Below, piece by piece: positions 49,430 to 60,934 of a stretch of DNA of 64,000 nt. How positions within the stretch are numbered: position 1 is the first letter of the stretch; every line of letters begins with the position of its first letter. Source of the DNA: Dipteris shenzhenensis (lineage: Eukaryota; Polypodiophyta; Polypodiopsida; Gleicheniales); assembly GCA_047967505.1 (NCBI GenBank), contig CM106539.1. One strand, 5' to 3'. The position numbers and the translations under genes are program-made. Under the pieces are notes generated by a model. The model was given only the letters and a program-made list of their open reading frames with translations, was not told where the DNA came from and ran no database searches.

Positions 49430-52400
49430 AAATTTCAGTTAAACCACATAATTGACTACATTAGAGTTAGTAAAGGGGGTTAACGTTCATTTAATACCCA
49501 TACGTTGAAGGAGTGCCCAATTAAGGAAATATTAAGATTTTCTATAATGTTTAAAGGTGTGGAGAGTGAAAATACTTAAGGAAGAAAAGGGGGGGATGTG
49601 TAAGCTAATGGTGGGGGGGGTCGAAGCTCTAAATGATGCTTAATGAATACTAATCAATAATAATACTAATAAAATGGAAAAAGCTAAATCGTGTGTGTAT
49701 GGAAACCCATCAATAAGTAGGGGGGGAAAACAAGCGGTGTAGTAAGCCCATCAATAAGTAGGGGGGAAAATAAGTGGGAATTAGAAGGTATAGAGAACTT
49801 TGAAAGTGGCAGGAAAATGCAAAGAGGCCTAAGTTGTTATATAACAATCAAGGTTGTGATGGGAAGTGGCCGAAGTGAGGTGGGTTTGTTTTAGGTTTGG
49901 TCCATTTGTTTTGAGCTGAATGGTGACATCAGAGTATAAGAAGAGGGTGAGTGTATCTTCTTTAGACAATTTTCCAAAAAGAAAAATGAGGGGAAGAACA
50001 AACAGCATGGTGGTTGATGAATATCAACCACCCCCCACTCCCCAAATTTCATAAAATGAAAATAAAATTAACTAGCATAATAGGAGTAGGCAACTAGGAT
50101 AGTAGATGTAACCATTGGAACCTTTTGCTTCTACAACTATTTCTCCCCTGAGCCCTCCTTGATAAAGTCTCTCTCTCTCTCGCTTGCAAGCCCCCCTAAC
50201 AAGCTATAGCCTCATCGATTTAGTAGATAGTCTTCCTGTGCAATTGACACACCCAGCATGGTGGCTCTCCCGCCCTACCCGCTCCTCTCTGCCCTACTAG
50301 CACCTCCCACTTACCAACCTCTCCCACCCTGCCAGCCATTCATGTCCTGTCTAGCCAGCCCCTTTTGCTCCTCCCACTTCTCTTTGCCCTCAACCCCTCC
50401 CACTTCGCTCCACTAGCCCCTTGGCTCCTTAAATGCTGCCAATATGGGTTGACGGGCTAGACTGCCATCCTAACTAGATTATATTGCTTCATTTACTTGC
50501 CAGAAAAGAGTCAAAAGTGAGTGTCAAAGCATGGGGAGAGAAAAAAGGGATAAAGACAAGGACAAGGGGAGAAGCAGGAAAGAGAGCGGGAGTGGGAGGG
50601 TATAGTAGGTAGGCTGAATGGGAGGACAGAGCAGAGCACAAGAGCTAGCTGAGAGGAAGGGGCTGAGAGGGCATAGTCTGAGTGAGGGAGAAAGTGGCTC
50701 AGAGCTGAGAGGGGAGGGGATGAGAGTGAGGGAGAGGCTAAAGGAGGAGAGGTTGAGTAGGGAGAGAAGGTGACAGGATTGAATCTTGCTGCTATTAGAT
50801 TACAAATTTGGAGCTGAAACTTGATGCATTATAAACTTCAAATTTGAAACCTGTTAAAATCGCCTTCTTGTTGAAGTTGAGCCTTTCAGATTTAGCATTG
50901 TAAGTTTGACTACTAGCTTGCATTGTGTTAAGCATGTGTATGATGTGCTCTGCATACAGCTTGCATCCCCTTCACAACCTATAGATCTCCTTCTTATTTA
51001 GAGAAACTCTTGTGTCATTAATGTGCCAGAACAATGTCACTCTAGTGATGACTTCCTCACTTCCTCTTTACAACTAGCTGATCTAAGCCATGCACCCCTT
51101 TCGCATTGTTACAGCTATCTCTAAACTTAGAGAGTATGATCTTTTGCCTAGGGCTTTGGAAGAGTGGACATTTGATGAATCCTCAAGTGCAGGGTAAAGC
51201 TTTTGAGAACACAAGTCTATTAGTCCCACAAATGACATGATGTTGCCACCTCAAAACCCCACCTTGTATTCTTTGTTTTGAAGGAATGCTTGAATAAGTG
51301 CATCTGCTGTGTTCGACACTAGCCTGAGGTTAGCTGCTCAGTAAGGAGACATTTTTCTTGGCATTGTCTCTCCCTCCACATTCATTGTAAATGTATTTTC
51401 CATTGTCACGTGGATATTGTATCATCGATCGATAATTTCCATGGCCTTTATCCTCCTCCTTCTACATTGATTGGGTATATCAACCTTCTTATGTTGCAGC
51501 CTCTATCTATTTCTTTTGCATCCCATGACAAATTGCATCGCACTATGTGTTTCCTTATTTTGGTTAAATAAAGCAAATAAAGAAATGAGAACAATTTTTG
51601 TCATTAGACTATGAAGAGAAACAAGGACTTACCAAAAAGCCTCGTGATAGAAATAAAAAATTATGCACGTTCTAAGTTCCAAGAGAGCTTGAGGAGCACT
51701 GAGAACCATGGGGAAAACTGACCCTGAGGAGCATAGAAAAATGACTTTCAAAAGGAAGAAGGGAGGAGAAGAAGCCGAGGTCATGAATGCAAGTGAATCA
51801 GATTCTAGGAGAATGTTCAGGTGACAGGGTAGGACTATGCACAGGAGAAGTAAATTTAGTGAAAATTTTAAATGCAATAGCACGAGTTGCCAAATTCTAG
51901 GAAATACCAACGACCATATTTTTTTTGCCCTTGGGTGTACATGTCACCAACTTGTGCCCTCTAAACGAGTGCAAAGAAGCCCAAAATATCTAAAAAAAGA
52001 GAAAGGCAAAATGGCTTACTAGCAGATTTGATGTTGTGGATTAAGAAATGGAACCACCTTTGACATGCTTATGGGCCTCATTGCAAGGTAGTGACTCTAA
52101 AAGGAACCAATGAAAAATGATAAATAATGTGGGATTTATTCAAAGAACATTGCACATGTATGAATTTAGTTTTTTCTAGTACATCCATTGATGCGTGAAC
52201 TAAGATACAAATTTTACTAAATATCAAAGTTTTTAGACCACCATGCACTAGCTCTAGATACTGGAGTACATTTTTTCAAAATGTATCGCTTTTTTACCAA
52301 AGGAGAAAAAGCTATTGAGCTTTCCCTCAAATGTATTCACACAATTCTAGCATAGTATTGAAGACTTCCTAAACCATAGTAAAGTAGCCCCTCCATTGGT

Positions 52401-52790
52401 TGTCTCCCTTGGTTCTGGGGGCTCAAGTAGTTCACTTTCAAACAAACAATTGCTTCCATATTATATTTGTAAAACAATTATTTGGTGTTTTTTTTTTTTG
52501 GATATCGTATACAGTCTAAGATGTATGCTTTATAGGGATTTTAGCATTTGCAATAGTTTAATAATCTCATTCAAGATTCCAATTGTGTAAATTTTTTATC
52601 TCATATTCAAGTTTAGATTGTGTAGATTAGTTTACATACCAAGTTTGCCAAATTCCCTTGAGAAATGCATAAGTTACAAATCAAGCAAATTAGCCATATG
52701 CTAGTATCACAACAAGACAAAGCAACTATAGACATGCCTGATAGATGGTCAAAATAGCGGTCACATATATAACCACAAATAGAATTAGTG
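49430..52790. other. intergenic, no recognisable gene
   Basis: It holds a two-copy G-run repeat (CCCATCAATAAGTAGGGGGG at about 49,708 and 49,748), a pyrimidine-rich block (50,150-50,430) and a purine-rich block (50,510-50,790). No coding motif or RNA gene was recognised. Confidence 0.4.
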
Positions 52791-52798
52791 AAAATATG

Positions 52799-52880
52799 GG
52801 TGCATCTATTAGTGCATCTAATAGCGCGGTTATTAACGCATCTAATAGTGCATCTACAATGTCTTTTAGATGCGTATTTA
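52799..52880 (+). repeat. short GCATCTAATAG repeats
   Basis: GTGCATCTATTA, GTGCATCTAATAGCGC, ACGCATCTAATAGTGCATCT and a complementary AGATGCG give a small cluster of direct and inverted words. Confidence 0.55.
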
Positions 52881-53099
52881 GACACGTTTATAAACGCACA
52901 ACAGAGAGTAGAATTTTGTTGCAGAGGCTAATAAATGTGCATCACTGCTTTCCAAACATTGTCCATGATTACCAAAGCACATAATTTTAATAAAAATATC
53001 AATGCTTTTTGGCAAACCCACACATATAAAAATTAAGTGAGGTGAGGAGAATGAGACAATATATAAAATAGTTTTGCCAATATCAATGATGGGCTATGG

Positions 53100-55317
53100 T
53101 TCGATCTCACCCTCAATGAGATCAACCCTTTCCACATTATCTACTTCAATATCCAAAACAATGTGTTGAGATCTACAAATACATTCGGCCCACTACTACT
53201 TGTGCTATTGTGCTCATCGAAATCAGCATCACCAATGGTAGGCTCATCCTCATGGATAATGGACTGAATATCTGTATCTCCTTTCTCATGATCATCCTCC
53301 TCTCTCGTATCATGATCGTCATCACCTCTATGGCCATGATCATCCTCCATATGCTCCATATTGGTAAATGTACTATACATCACTTTGGAATGTGGCGTAA
53401 TAGGTATGATGTGCCACCACATATTATTATCCAGCATTGGTTGATAGACAACCTAATTCAAACACAAATACAAACATGTTATTTTCCTTGCATCGAAGGT
53501 ATCAAATATTAAAAAGTGAGTATTTTTATATATGTGTATAGTACCTATTCACATTGTTGTGGTAGTAATAGTGTGTCCTTCTTGCTTTGCCAAAACTTTG
53601 TGGAGTCAATAGTTACAAAGCCACTTGTGTGGCATTTGATTGTTGCATTAGGGCCTCTTTCCACCACATCCTTAAGCCACTTGACATCCAAAACATACAC
53701 AAATAAGTGTAGAAAGTCAAGCTTAATAATATCTTGGATTATGCCACAATAATCATCCATGGCTCCATTGGCTCCCTCAAAGCTAGCAATGATGCCAAAT
53801 CTTGTGTGTTTCTCTTATCATCAATCCGTTGTGTCCAAAAATGCTTGCCCTCACACCATATAGCATTGAACATAGTACACTACACCAAGAAAATATCAAT
53901 TGAATAAGAAATCTAAATTATTGAAAGCTCCTAACTTATGCATAACATTCTATATACTGACCTTTTGCATGCATCCTGTAGGCTCATATTCCCATTCTTT
54001 CATTGTGATATGCATCCCCTCGTCTCTCTCTACTCTCTCCATTTTGTCAAGTAGCCAATCCACATGTATATCCTTTGGAAGTGCTATTAGATACTAAGGG
54101 TATGGAACATGAGATCCATGGTGTGTACGAAAGAGGGCCCTTTCTCCTTGTCTTCTTGCCTTTGCATCCTCATATCTTGTCACCCATCTTTTCATCACAT
54201 CACTATTAAGCATGCAATAGAGGTTGATATTATTAAGCAACTCCATGTCCATTACTTTGCTCCATCCTTTCCCTTGAGGCTTGAGGCACAATAGAGGTCA
54301 TCCTTAGGTCTTCATCATCTCTCCATAGTTGTGGGAGAGAGCTATCCACATCAATAGGAAACTCAAAAATATATACAAGTGACTCTTGTACCAACCAACC
54401 CTCGACCATGCTACCTTCAGGCCTTGCATTTTGCCTCATAAAACCCTTCAAGGTCTTCATGACGTGCTCGAGGAAGAAGAACCATCGTCCATGTACAATG
54501 CCACATATAGCAATCTCATCCACCAAATGCATTATGAGATGTAGTTGGCTTGTGAGAATAGAATGTGGAAAGGTCTCCACTAAACAAACCACCTCCACTA
54601 ACATAAATCATCATCCTCAAGCGTGGTGGGATCTATTTCCTTTGAGCTCACATACCTAGAAAGAAAAAAGTGCACCATATTAGCAATATGAAAACCTTGC
54701 ATGGAGCATTGATACGCTTCATATTTTGTATAGTGTAAAGTACCTCACAATCTCGCCCATCTTGTAAATACAATCCTTCACATCCTTCGATGCACTACGA
54801 GAGATGCTAGTAGGCAGTATGGACTAAACACATGAGCGATGGTTGATTAGTTGCTTTTACACTCACAAATTTGGAAGGAAAATGAGATTATGCCAAGTCA
54901 TACTTACTTGGAGCATCTTGTGCCAATCATGAGATTTCAAGCCATATAATTGCTCTACACCTCTTTTCTTGCTCTTTGTGAAGGCCCCCTTCAAACACCT
55001 CATGCATCCAGTGGGAGTACGAATTGTAATGATACCTCGCTTCACCGCCACCATCTCTAGGTTTGATAACTTCCATGGTCCATGGGGTAAAAAGACACGC
55101 CCGTTTTGCCTCTCTTGTGGCCAAGCTTCATGCATCCTCCCTATGGTGCGTAGATCCTCCCTTATGCTTGCAGAATCTCATGTCCCATTCAAATGTTCCC
55201 AAATGGTAGATGCCACATTCTTGAAGATATTCAAGGGATCAAGCAAGTGATTGATCTGGAGGCGGGACCAATATGGTAGGTAGCCGATAAAAAATGGAGT
55301 ATCTAAACAAAAGATGG
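53100..55317 (-). pseudogene. CACTA (En/Spm) TNP2-type transposase relic
   Basis: Minus-strand blocks in order: FFIGYLPYWSRLQINHLLDP followed by LNIFKNVASTIWEHL (equivalent to the LPYW..HNLDVMHIEKNV block of TNP2), then KGAFTKSKKRGVEQLYGLKSHDWHKMLQ, split here as the KGAFTKSKK and GLKSHDWHKM phrases. Next come DUF4218 (FPHSILTSQLHLIMHLVDE, GPVH-like GIVHGRWFFFLEHVMKTLKG, ARPEGSMVEG) and DUF4216-like text (YCGIIQDIIKLDF, FVYVLDVKW). Frameshifts and stops interrupt it. The 5' side ends abruptly at a copia LTR (55,318), which looks inserted within the reading frame. No CACTA termini were assigned. Confidence 0.75.
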
Positions 55318-55483
55318 TGTTAGCGTGAAATCTTTATTTCCATTCAATATAGCAGACAATAGTTACAAACCCTTATCGGTGTGAGGACACAACGGAAGCT
55401 GAGAGGGTGAGAGGGAGCTTGAGAGACACTCGAGAGACACAAGTTTTGGTGGGTGCAGAACACCCTAATCTTCTACCCCCACA
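55318..55483 (-). mobile_element. 3' LTR of minus-strand copia element
   Basis: On the minus strand it starts TGTGGGGGTAGAAG at 55,483 and ends GCTAACA at 55,318. A polypurine tract (AAGTGGGAGGT) directly precedes it, as in plant copia elements. It matches the LTR start at 63,869 (AGAAGATTAGGGTG, TTCTGCACCCACCAAAACTT) but lacks about 75 bp after the first ten bases. It abuts CACTA coding sequence. Confidence 0.75.
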
Positions 55484-55537
55484 ACCTCCCACTTAAAGGC
55501 CAATGTGCCTTTAATGGAGAGCAACCAATGAGCATAC

Positions 55538-56770
55538 TATCCAATGCCCATTAATACATGACAATACTCAAACCACTGACTAGGTAGAATCTTTATCAAC
55601 ATATCTGCACGGTATCATCTGTATGAACCTTGACAAGTCCTATGTGCTTGTCCTCAAGTACCTCCCTGATAAAATGGTATCTGACCTCAATGTGTTTAGT
55701 CTTTGCATGAAAGACGGGATTCTGTGGTGCTAGTTGAAAAGCACTCATGGAATCACTATGCAATGTCGGTACACCTGTATGAATCCCCAAATCTCTCACT
55801 AGCCGATCAAGCCATATAGCCTCCTTGCAACCCTCTAGGGCTGCAACATACTCGGCCTCTTTGGTAAACAAAGCAATGCACTTCTATGCATGAGACATCC
55901 ACAACACTGCACCACCTGCAAAGGTGAACACATAAACAGAAGTGGATCTCCTGCTATCCACATGCCCTGCATAGTTGGAATTTGTGTACCCAAATACACG
56001 CATCTCTCCTCTACCAAAGCAGATACGCACCTCCTTGGTACCCTTCATGTATCTCATGATGCACTTAACTACCTCCCAATGCCTCTTTCTTGGATTAGCC
56101 ATATACCGGCTAACAATTCCCACTGCAAATGCAATGCCCTGTCTAGTAGCTATCATAGCATACATAAGACTCCCAACCACTAATGCATAAGGAACCTTGG
56201 CCATCATGGCCCTCTCCTCATTTGATTTGGGACTATTTGCCTGACTCAGTTTCACATATGGAGGCAATGGAGCACTTACTGCCTTCCCCCCCTCCATATT
56301 GAAACACTGCAACACTTTTGTAACATACTCCTTTTGTGAAAGCCAAAGGAGTTTCCTACTCCGGTCAAGCGTGATGCGCATACCAAGAATATGACTTGTA
56401 GGTCCCTTCATGTCAAAGGCCTCATGCAACTTGGCCTTCAATGCATCAAGCTTTTAGTGTAGAGGCAGTGATCAATCTCACTTCTTCTGAAACCCTGGGA
56501 CCGAATGAAAGCATCAAACTTCTTATAACATTCTCTAGGTGCTTGCTTAAGGCCATAGAAACTCTTTTTCAGCTTGCAAACCAAATGCGCTTTGTCCTTT
56601 TCTCTGAAGCCTTCTGCGTGTATCATGTAAATTTCCTCATGCAAGTCCCCATGCTAGAAAGCTGTCTTAACATCCATCTGCATAAGCTCCATATCCTCTA
56701 TTGCCACAAGTCCAATACACATCTAAGTGTGGTCATCTTCACAACTAGAGAGAATATCTCATCAAAGTCC
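55538..56770 (-). pseudogene. copia reverse transcriptase C-part and RNase H
   Basis: Minus-strand frames read FDEIFSLVVKMTTLRCVL, KLKKSFYGLKQAPRECYKKF, LHEAFDMKGPTSHILGMRI, then PYALVVGSLMYAMIATRQGI, and RNase H phrases KEAEYVAALEGCKEAIWL, AKTKHIEVRYHFIREVLED and VHTDD. The YVDD-box region is lost or mutated near 56,440, and several shifts and stops occur, so the enzyme is inactive. Its N-terminal part lies beyond the inserted LTR element, at 59,157-59,332. The frame ends near 55,538, about 55 bp before the 3' LTR. Confidence 0.82.
56766..56770. other. target-site duplication, left (AGTCC)
   Basis: AGTCC directly abuts the TG end of the inserted LTR element and is repeated at 59,152-59,156. 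Confidence 0.9.
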
Positions 56771-57095
56771 TGACAAAACGTGTGTGCCTCAGGATCTATG
56801 GACTGTCTAAGGTGGATGAAACCTATGTGGAAACATGATGAAGAGAGTGCTCATGACATGTATCTCAAGTCAATTAGGTTCCAAGATAGATTAGCTTGGA
56901 CTCATAAAGAGAATCTTGAGATAGTGCAAAGTGCTTGATTGATATTCCTTCAAATGAACCTCCCTTTTATAGGTGAGGGTACTTACATCCATTTTGCTTG
57001 CTCACATGTGGGATATGTCCTCCATGCCATGTGGTAGCTTATCCTTTGCTCATACCTTTGCTCTACAAGTGCTCATGGCACCACAACTCTCAACA
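56771..57095 (-). repeat. 3' LTR of the non-autonomous element
   Basis: 325 bp, TG..CA when read on the minus strand. Differs from its partner at 56,780, 56,804 and in the GGTAGC/GGCAGC position near 57,049. Confidence 0.92.
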
Positions 57096-57287
57096 CCTCC
57101 CCTTGGTGCCATAATCCTTTGGCTACTGCAAGGTGGTCAGATGTGAGTTACATTCCATCACCTCCCCTTAGTGCATACATTGCTATTTAAGGTGGTCAAG
57201 TGTGGCTTTTACATGTCAATACCTCCCCTAGGTGCTTTCATAGCTACTCTCAGGTGGTCAGGTTTGATTACAAAACATAGGCAAGGT
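57094..57287 (-). repeat. threefold repeat carrying polypurine-tract-like units
   Basis: Three imperfect units of about 65 bp, each beginning (plus strand) ACCTCCCCT.GGTGC or close and containing AGGTGGTCAG/AAG. The unit abutting the LTR supplies the functional-looking polypurine tract; the other two carry equivalents GGGGAGG. Confidence 0.7.
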
Positions 57288-57879
57288 TGGCAAGGTTTTT
57301 GCTTTTCAATACATTCCATTGATGTCACCTTTTGGCTCATGGCTTGATGACGACTCGTTTGCTTCTTTGTTTGGTGTAGCTACCTGCATGATGCTTTGTT
57401 CTTCCATGTGCCTTAATGCTTTATGTGTGGATGCCATGCTTTCTGCTATGGTCATCTCATGCACTTGAGCTTTTGGCATGCTTTCTGCATTCATTTGTTG
57501 CAAAGGTCTTACCAATTGATTACTTTCAATATTGGTAGTGTCTAATTGCATACAATGATTCTGACATGACAGGTGCGTAGAGCTCGAAAAGACGATCACT
57601 TTTCCTTTTTGGAGCATGTCCAAATTCTTCCTAGATTGCGAGTTACGCCTTGTCGAAGTTTTTGTGAAGAAGAGGGGGTCTTGATGATGTGGCAGAGGCT
57701 GTTCACATGCTGAATTCAAACTGTGCTTACAAAGGGACTGTGCTTGGGTGGCACTTAACTAATCTTACCTAACCATAGTTACCCATTTGACCAAAGGTGA
57801 ACTAATCTTAGTGTGACCACCATCTCAACCAGGGGTGTTTCTAACTAACCCTGGTTAGTTATTATCTACCACGTGTCAA

Positions 57880-58560
57880 CCTATGGAGAAAGAAAAGATT
57901 TGGGGCAACGACGGAGCTGCTATCGACTGTGATGGCGACGACGACGGATTTTGACGACGGAGTTGGAGCGCAGAGTCATCGGGGCTGGCTGCTAGGAGCG
58001 CAGATGGCTTTGGAAGCTTGTTGGAGAGGTGATAGTGTTTGCTCTTGCTCTGAGAGTGGAGACAGACGGAGCTGCTTGGCCGTGGGCTCTTAAGTGATGT
58101 CACTGAGGATCCGAGAGATCCTGGAGCAGAAAGCCTTTGACAATCTCCATGGCCTACTCTTTGCTGCTGCTGCAGATCTGGGCGTTAGGCCGTTTAGGCG
58201 TCTCAACTGGTTACGAAGAGAGCCAAGGAGCTATGAGGCTGTGGTGCTTTTGTTGGAGGCTGTCACCGTTCGTGCAGAACGCTGCGAAGCATGATGGTTG
58301 TTGAAGCTGTTGGAGCCGTGGCCTTCATCGTGGTTGTGGGATGTAGGTAGTGCAGCCTTATGAGACTTGGGAGGTTTTGGAGTAACCGATGCCTTGGCCG
58401 GTTTGTTTGTTGGACAGAAGAAGTCACTGTTCAAGTGCAAGGAGAGCTCTGGCTGGAGACCTTGTCGTTGAAGGATCAGGAGACTTTAGAGGTGCTAGTT
58501 GTAGATGGGAGCTTGCATGGCCGAGAGCTTGTTGCTGCTATGATAGGATAGACTTGTCTC
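57880..58560. other. GC-rich cargo-like interior of the non-autonomous element
   Basis: This block is markedly GC-richer than the flanking LTR and leader. It contains an open plus-strand frame (58,094-58,294; starts MMSLRIREILEQKAF, includes LFAAAADLGVRPFRRLNWLR) and another (58,360-58,551; ends DQETLEVLVVDGSLHGREL), opposite to the element's own direction. On the element strand, Ser/Pro-rich frames occur (57,876-58,103; 58,231-58,440). None matches a retroelement protein I know. A captured host gene fragment is plausible; a family-specific leader is the alternative. Confidence 0.4.
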
Positions 58561-58810
58561 TCTTTCTCTCTCCCCTTAAGGATAAAATGGACTCTGACAT
58601 CTCTTTCTCACAAGAACGGAATGATGAGAACTCTCATGGATTGGATGGACGGAAAATTTCACAAGAAGAATGAATCTAGATCTCTCTCACAACTCAAGAA
58701 ACACTCTGAAGAACTATCTAGATCTAAAACTAATCTAACATTCTGAAACTAATCTAGGAATGGGAGCAATCCTAGTGAACTACTAATGAGCTAAACTAGG
58801 AGAGCTAAAC

Positions 58811-58826
58811 CTATGCTCTGATACCA
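58811..58826 (-). other. primer-binding site of the non-autonomous element
   Basis: On the minus strand TGGTATCAGAGCATAG follows directly after the CA end of the 5' LTR. The first 12 bases are the standard tRNA-iMet-complementary primer site of plant LTR elements. Confidence 0.9.
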
Positions 58827-59151
58827 TGACAAAACATGTGTGCCTCAGGATCTATGGACCGTCTAAGGTGGATGAAACCTATGTGGAAACATGATGAAGA
58901 GAGTGCTCATGACATGTATCTCAAGTCAATTAGGTTCCAAGATAGATTAGCTTGGACTCATAAAGAGAATCTTGAGATAGTGCAAAGTGCTTGATTGATA
59001 TTCCTTCAAATGAACCTCCCTTTTATAGGTGAGGGTACTTACATCCATTTTGCTTGCTCACATGTGGGATATGTCCTCCATGCCATGTGGCAGCTTATCC
59101 TTTGCTCATACCTTTGCTCTACAAGTGCTCATGGCACCACAACTCTCAACA
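58827..59151 (-). repeat. 5' LTR of the non-autonomous element
   Basis: 325-bp partner of 56,771-57,095; on the minus strand it begins TGTTGAGAGTTGTGG at 59,151. Confidence 0.92.
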
Positions 59152-59156
59152 AGTCC
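59152..59156. other. target-site duplication, right (AGTCC)
   Basis: Second copy of AGTCC abutting the inserted element. Confidence 0.9.
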
Positions 59157-59729
59157 ACACCCTTCTCTTGCTTGAACCCTTTAGCAACCAAACGGGCCTT
59201 GTACTTAGGCACATCATCATCGGTGACCTTCATCTTGTAGACCCATTTACATGGCAATGCTTTCTTTCCATGTGGCAAACAAACCAAGTCCCAAGTCTTA
59301 TTCTTTATGAGTGAACTGATCTCTGATTGCATAGCTTACTCCCACTTGCGCTGATCCTCATGCATCATAGTCTCTTTGTAGTAAGAAGGCTCCCCGCAAT
59401 CAGTAAGCATCACATAGTCTACCCCTGGAACAAATCTCTCAGGTGGTCTAGACACTCTAGATGTTCTTCTCAAGGGCATTTCAGCTTACTATACCGCCTG
59501 CATATTAGCCACATTTGGCTCATCATTGCCACCAATAGATGATCCATCATCTGCCCTTGATTGTGTACCTGTGGGAGTACCTGGTGGCACCATTTCCTAC
59601 ACATTCAATGCATGGACAGCTTGGTGTAACATATGCGGGTAGATTCACATCCTGAAAATTGATTCTCCTGATTTCCACATCCCTGGGTGTCTTATGCATC
59701 TTCTTCTCATTGAAGACCACATCATGGCT
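59157..59729 (-). pseudogene. copia reverse transcriptase N-part
   Basis: Minus-strand text reads MQSEISSLIKNKTWDLVC, GKKALPCKWVYKMKV and YKARLVAKGFKQEKGVD. This is the standard copia RT entry (E...L..N.TW.LV..P..KK.I..KW.YK.K; YKARLVAKGF). It is cut after GVD by the inserted LTR element and resumes at 56,770 with FDEIFS. Upstream to 59,729 is the variable integrase-RT linker, with stops. Confidence 0.85.
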
Positions 59730-60934
59730 TCATATGGTTTTCTTTGCTTTTGGATCCCAGAGATGATAGCCCATCTCTCCGCTTTCACCATAACCCAGAA
59801 AGATGCATTTCCTAGATTTAGGATCTAGCTTCTTCGGAAGCTCTTTTGGCACATGTGCATATGCCTCACACACAAATATACACAAATGAGAGTAAGAGGC
59901 CTTCTTGCCACTCCATACCTCTTCAGGAATACCACCATCTAAACTCCTGCTAGGTGGTCTATTGATCACATGCACTGCAGTCTTCATTGCCTCAGCCCAA
60001 AAACCACCAGAAAGACTTGCATTGGAAAGCATACATTGCAATCTTTCTTGAATGGTGCAGTTCATTTGTTCTGCAATTGGATTCTACTCTGGAGTATGAG
60101 GGGATGTGAGCTCCCTCTTAATCCCATGTGTATCATACAAATGCTGAAAGTCATGAGAGATATACTCTCCACCACTATCAGTTCCGTAGGCATTTAAGTG
60201 CTCTACCTGATTGATCCTCAACCAAAGACAACCATTTTTGAAATACTTGGAACACATCTGAGCTATAGCATAAGTCCACACTTTCCTAGTTGCATCATCA
60301 ATGAATGTCACATAGTATTCAGCCCCGCGTAATGACCGTGTAGGCGTGGGACCACATACGTCTGAATTCACCAAATCAAGCCTTTCAAGCTCTTTCTTTC
60401 CCCTTCTTTTATGGGATGATTTAGTCTGCGTCCCATAGAGACAGTGCTCACAAAATTCAAAATTAGAAAAACTCAAATGCGGTACATAACCCAAATGACA
60501 TAAGAGTTTCATTCCATTCTGGCTCATGTGCCCCAACCTGCAATGCCACAAAGAAGTACTTGGCTACTCGGTTATTGCAACAACATGATCAGACTCCCTT
60601 GATACATGTAAGGGATACAGAGTCCCACACTTAGCACCCCTAGCCAAAACCATAGAGCCCTTCTGAAATTTCCAACTCTTAAAGCCAAAGTGGTATGAAA
60701 ACTAGCATCATCTAGTTGACCTGCTGAAATAAGACTCTTGGTCAACTTAGGCACATGTCTCACATTTTTCAAAACAAATGCAGACCCATTTGCAAAAGAA
60801 AACTTTATGTCACCTGCTCCCACTATGTCACATGCATAGTTATTTCCAAGATGCACACAACCTATCTTTCCATTGTCATAAGTGGAGAACCATTGCCTAT
60901 GGGGAGTAACATGGAATGAAGCACCAGAATCCAA
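59730..60934 (-). pseudogene. copia protease and integrase
   Basis: Protease start MDSGASFHVTPHRQW at 60,934 has the catalytic D-S-G. After a frame change comes the pre-integrase zinc region (MWHCRLGHMSQNGMKLL, CEHCLYG), then the integrase core with VNSDVCGPTPT (first Asp), TFIDDATRKVW, AYGTDSGGEY (second Asp) and, after a stop near 60,075, QERLQCMLSNASLSGGFWAE. The tail has VWSGKKASYSHL and CIFLGYGESGEMGY. Frames are split at about 60,570 and 60,075, so the polyprotein is interrupted. Confidence 0.85.

Larger units (their letters stand above)
56771..59151 (-). mobile_element. young non-autonomous LTR retrotransposon (2,381 bp)
   Basis: Two 325-bp LTRs in direct orientation (56,771-57,095 and 58,827-59,151) differ at three positions, all transitions. 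A 5-bp duplication AGTCC flanks it. Read on the minus strand it runs LTR (starts TGTTGAGAG, ends TTTTGTCA), primer site TGGTATCAGAGCATAG, a 1,731-bp interior, polypurine AAGGGGAGG, then LTR. A CTATAAAAGGGAGG promoter box lies in the LTR. The interior shows no gag, protease, integrase, RT or RNase H, so movement must depend on another element. It is inserted in the RT frame of the copia element, same orientation. Confidence 0.92.

Noticed and set aside
53877-53895. CACTACACCAAGAAAAT as a CACTA terminus
   Set aside because: It lies inside the transposase relic rather than at an end, and no inverted partner was found.
56771-57095. Whether the non-autonomous element is a retrozyme (hammerhead in its LTR)
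   Set aside because: LTR size and primer site fit, but no CTGANGA...GAAA hammerhead core was found in the 325-bp LTR on either strand.
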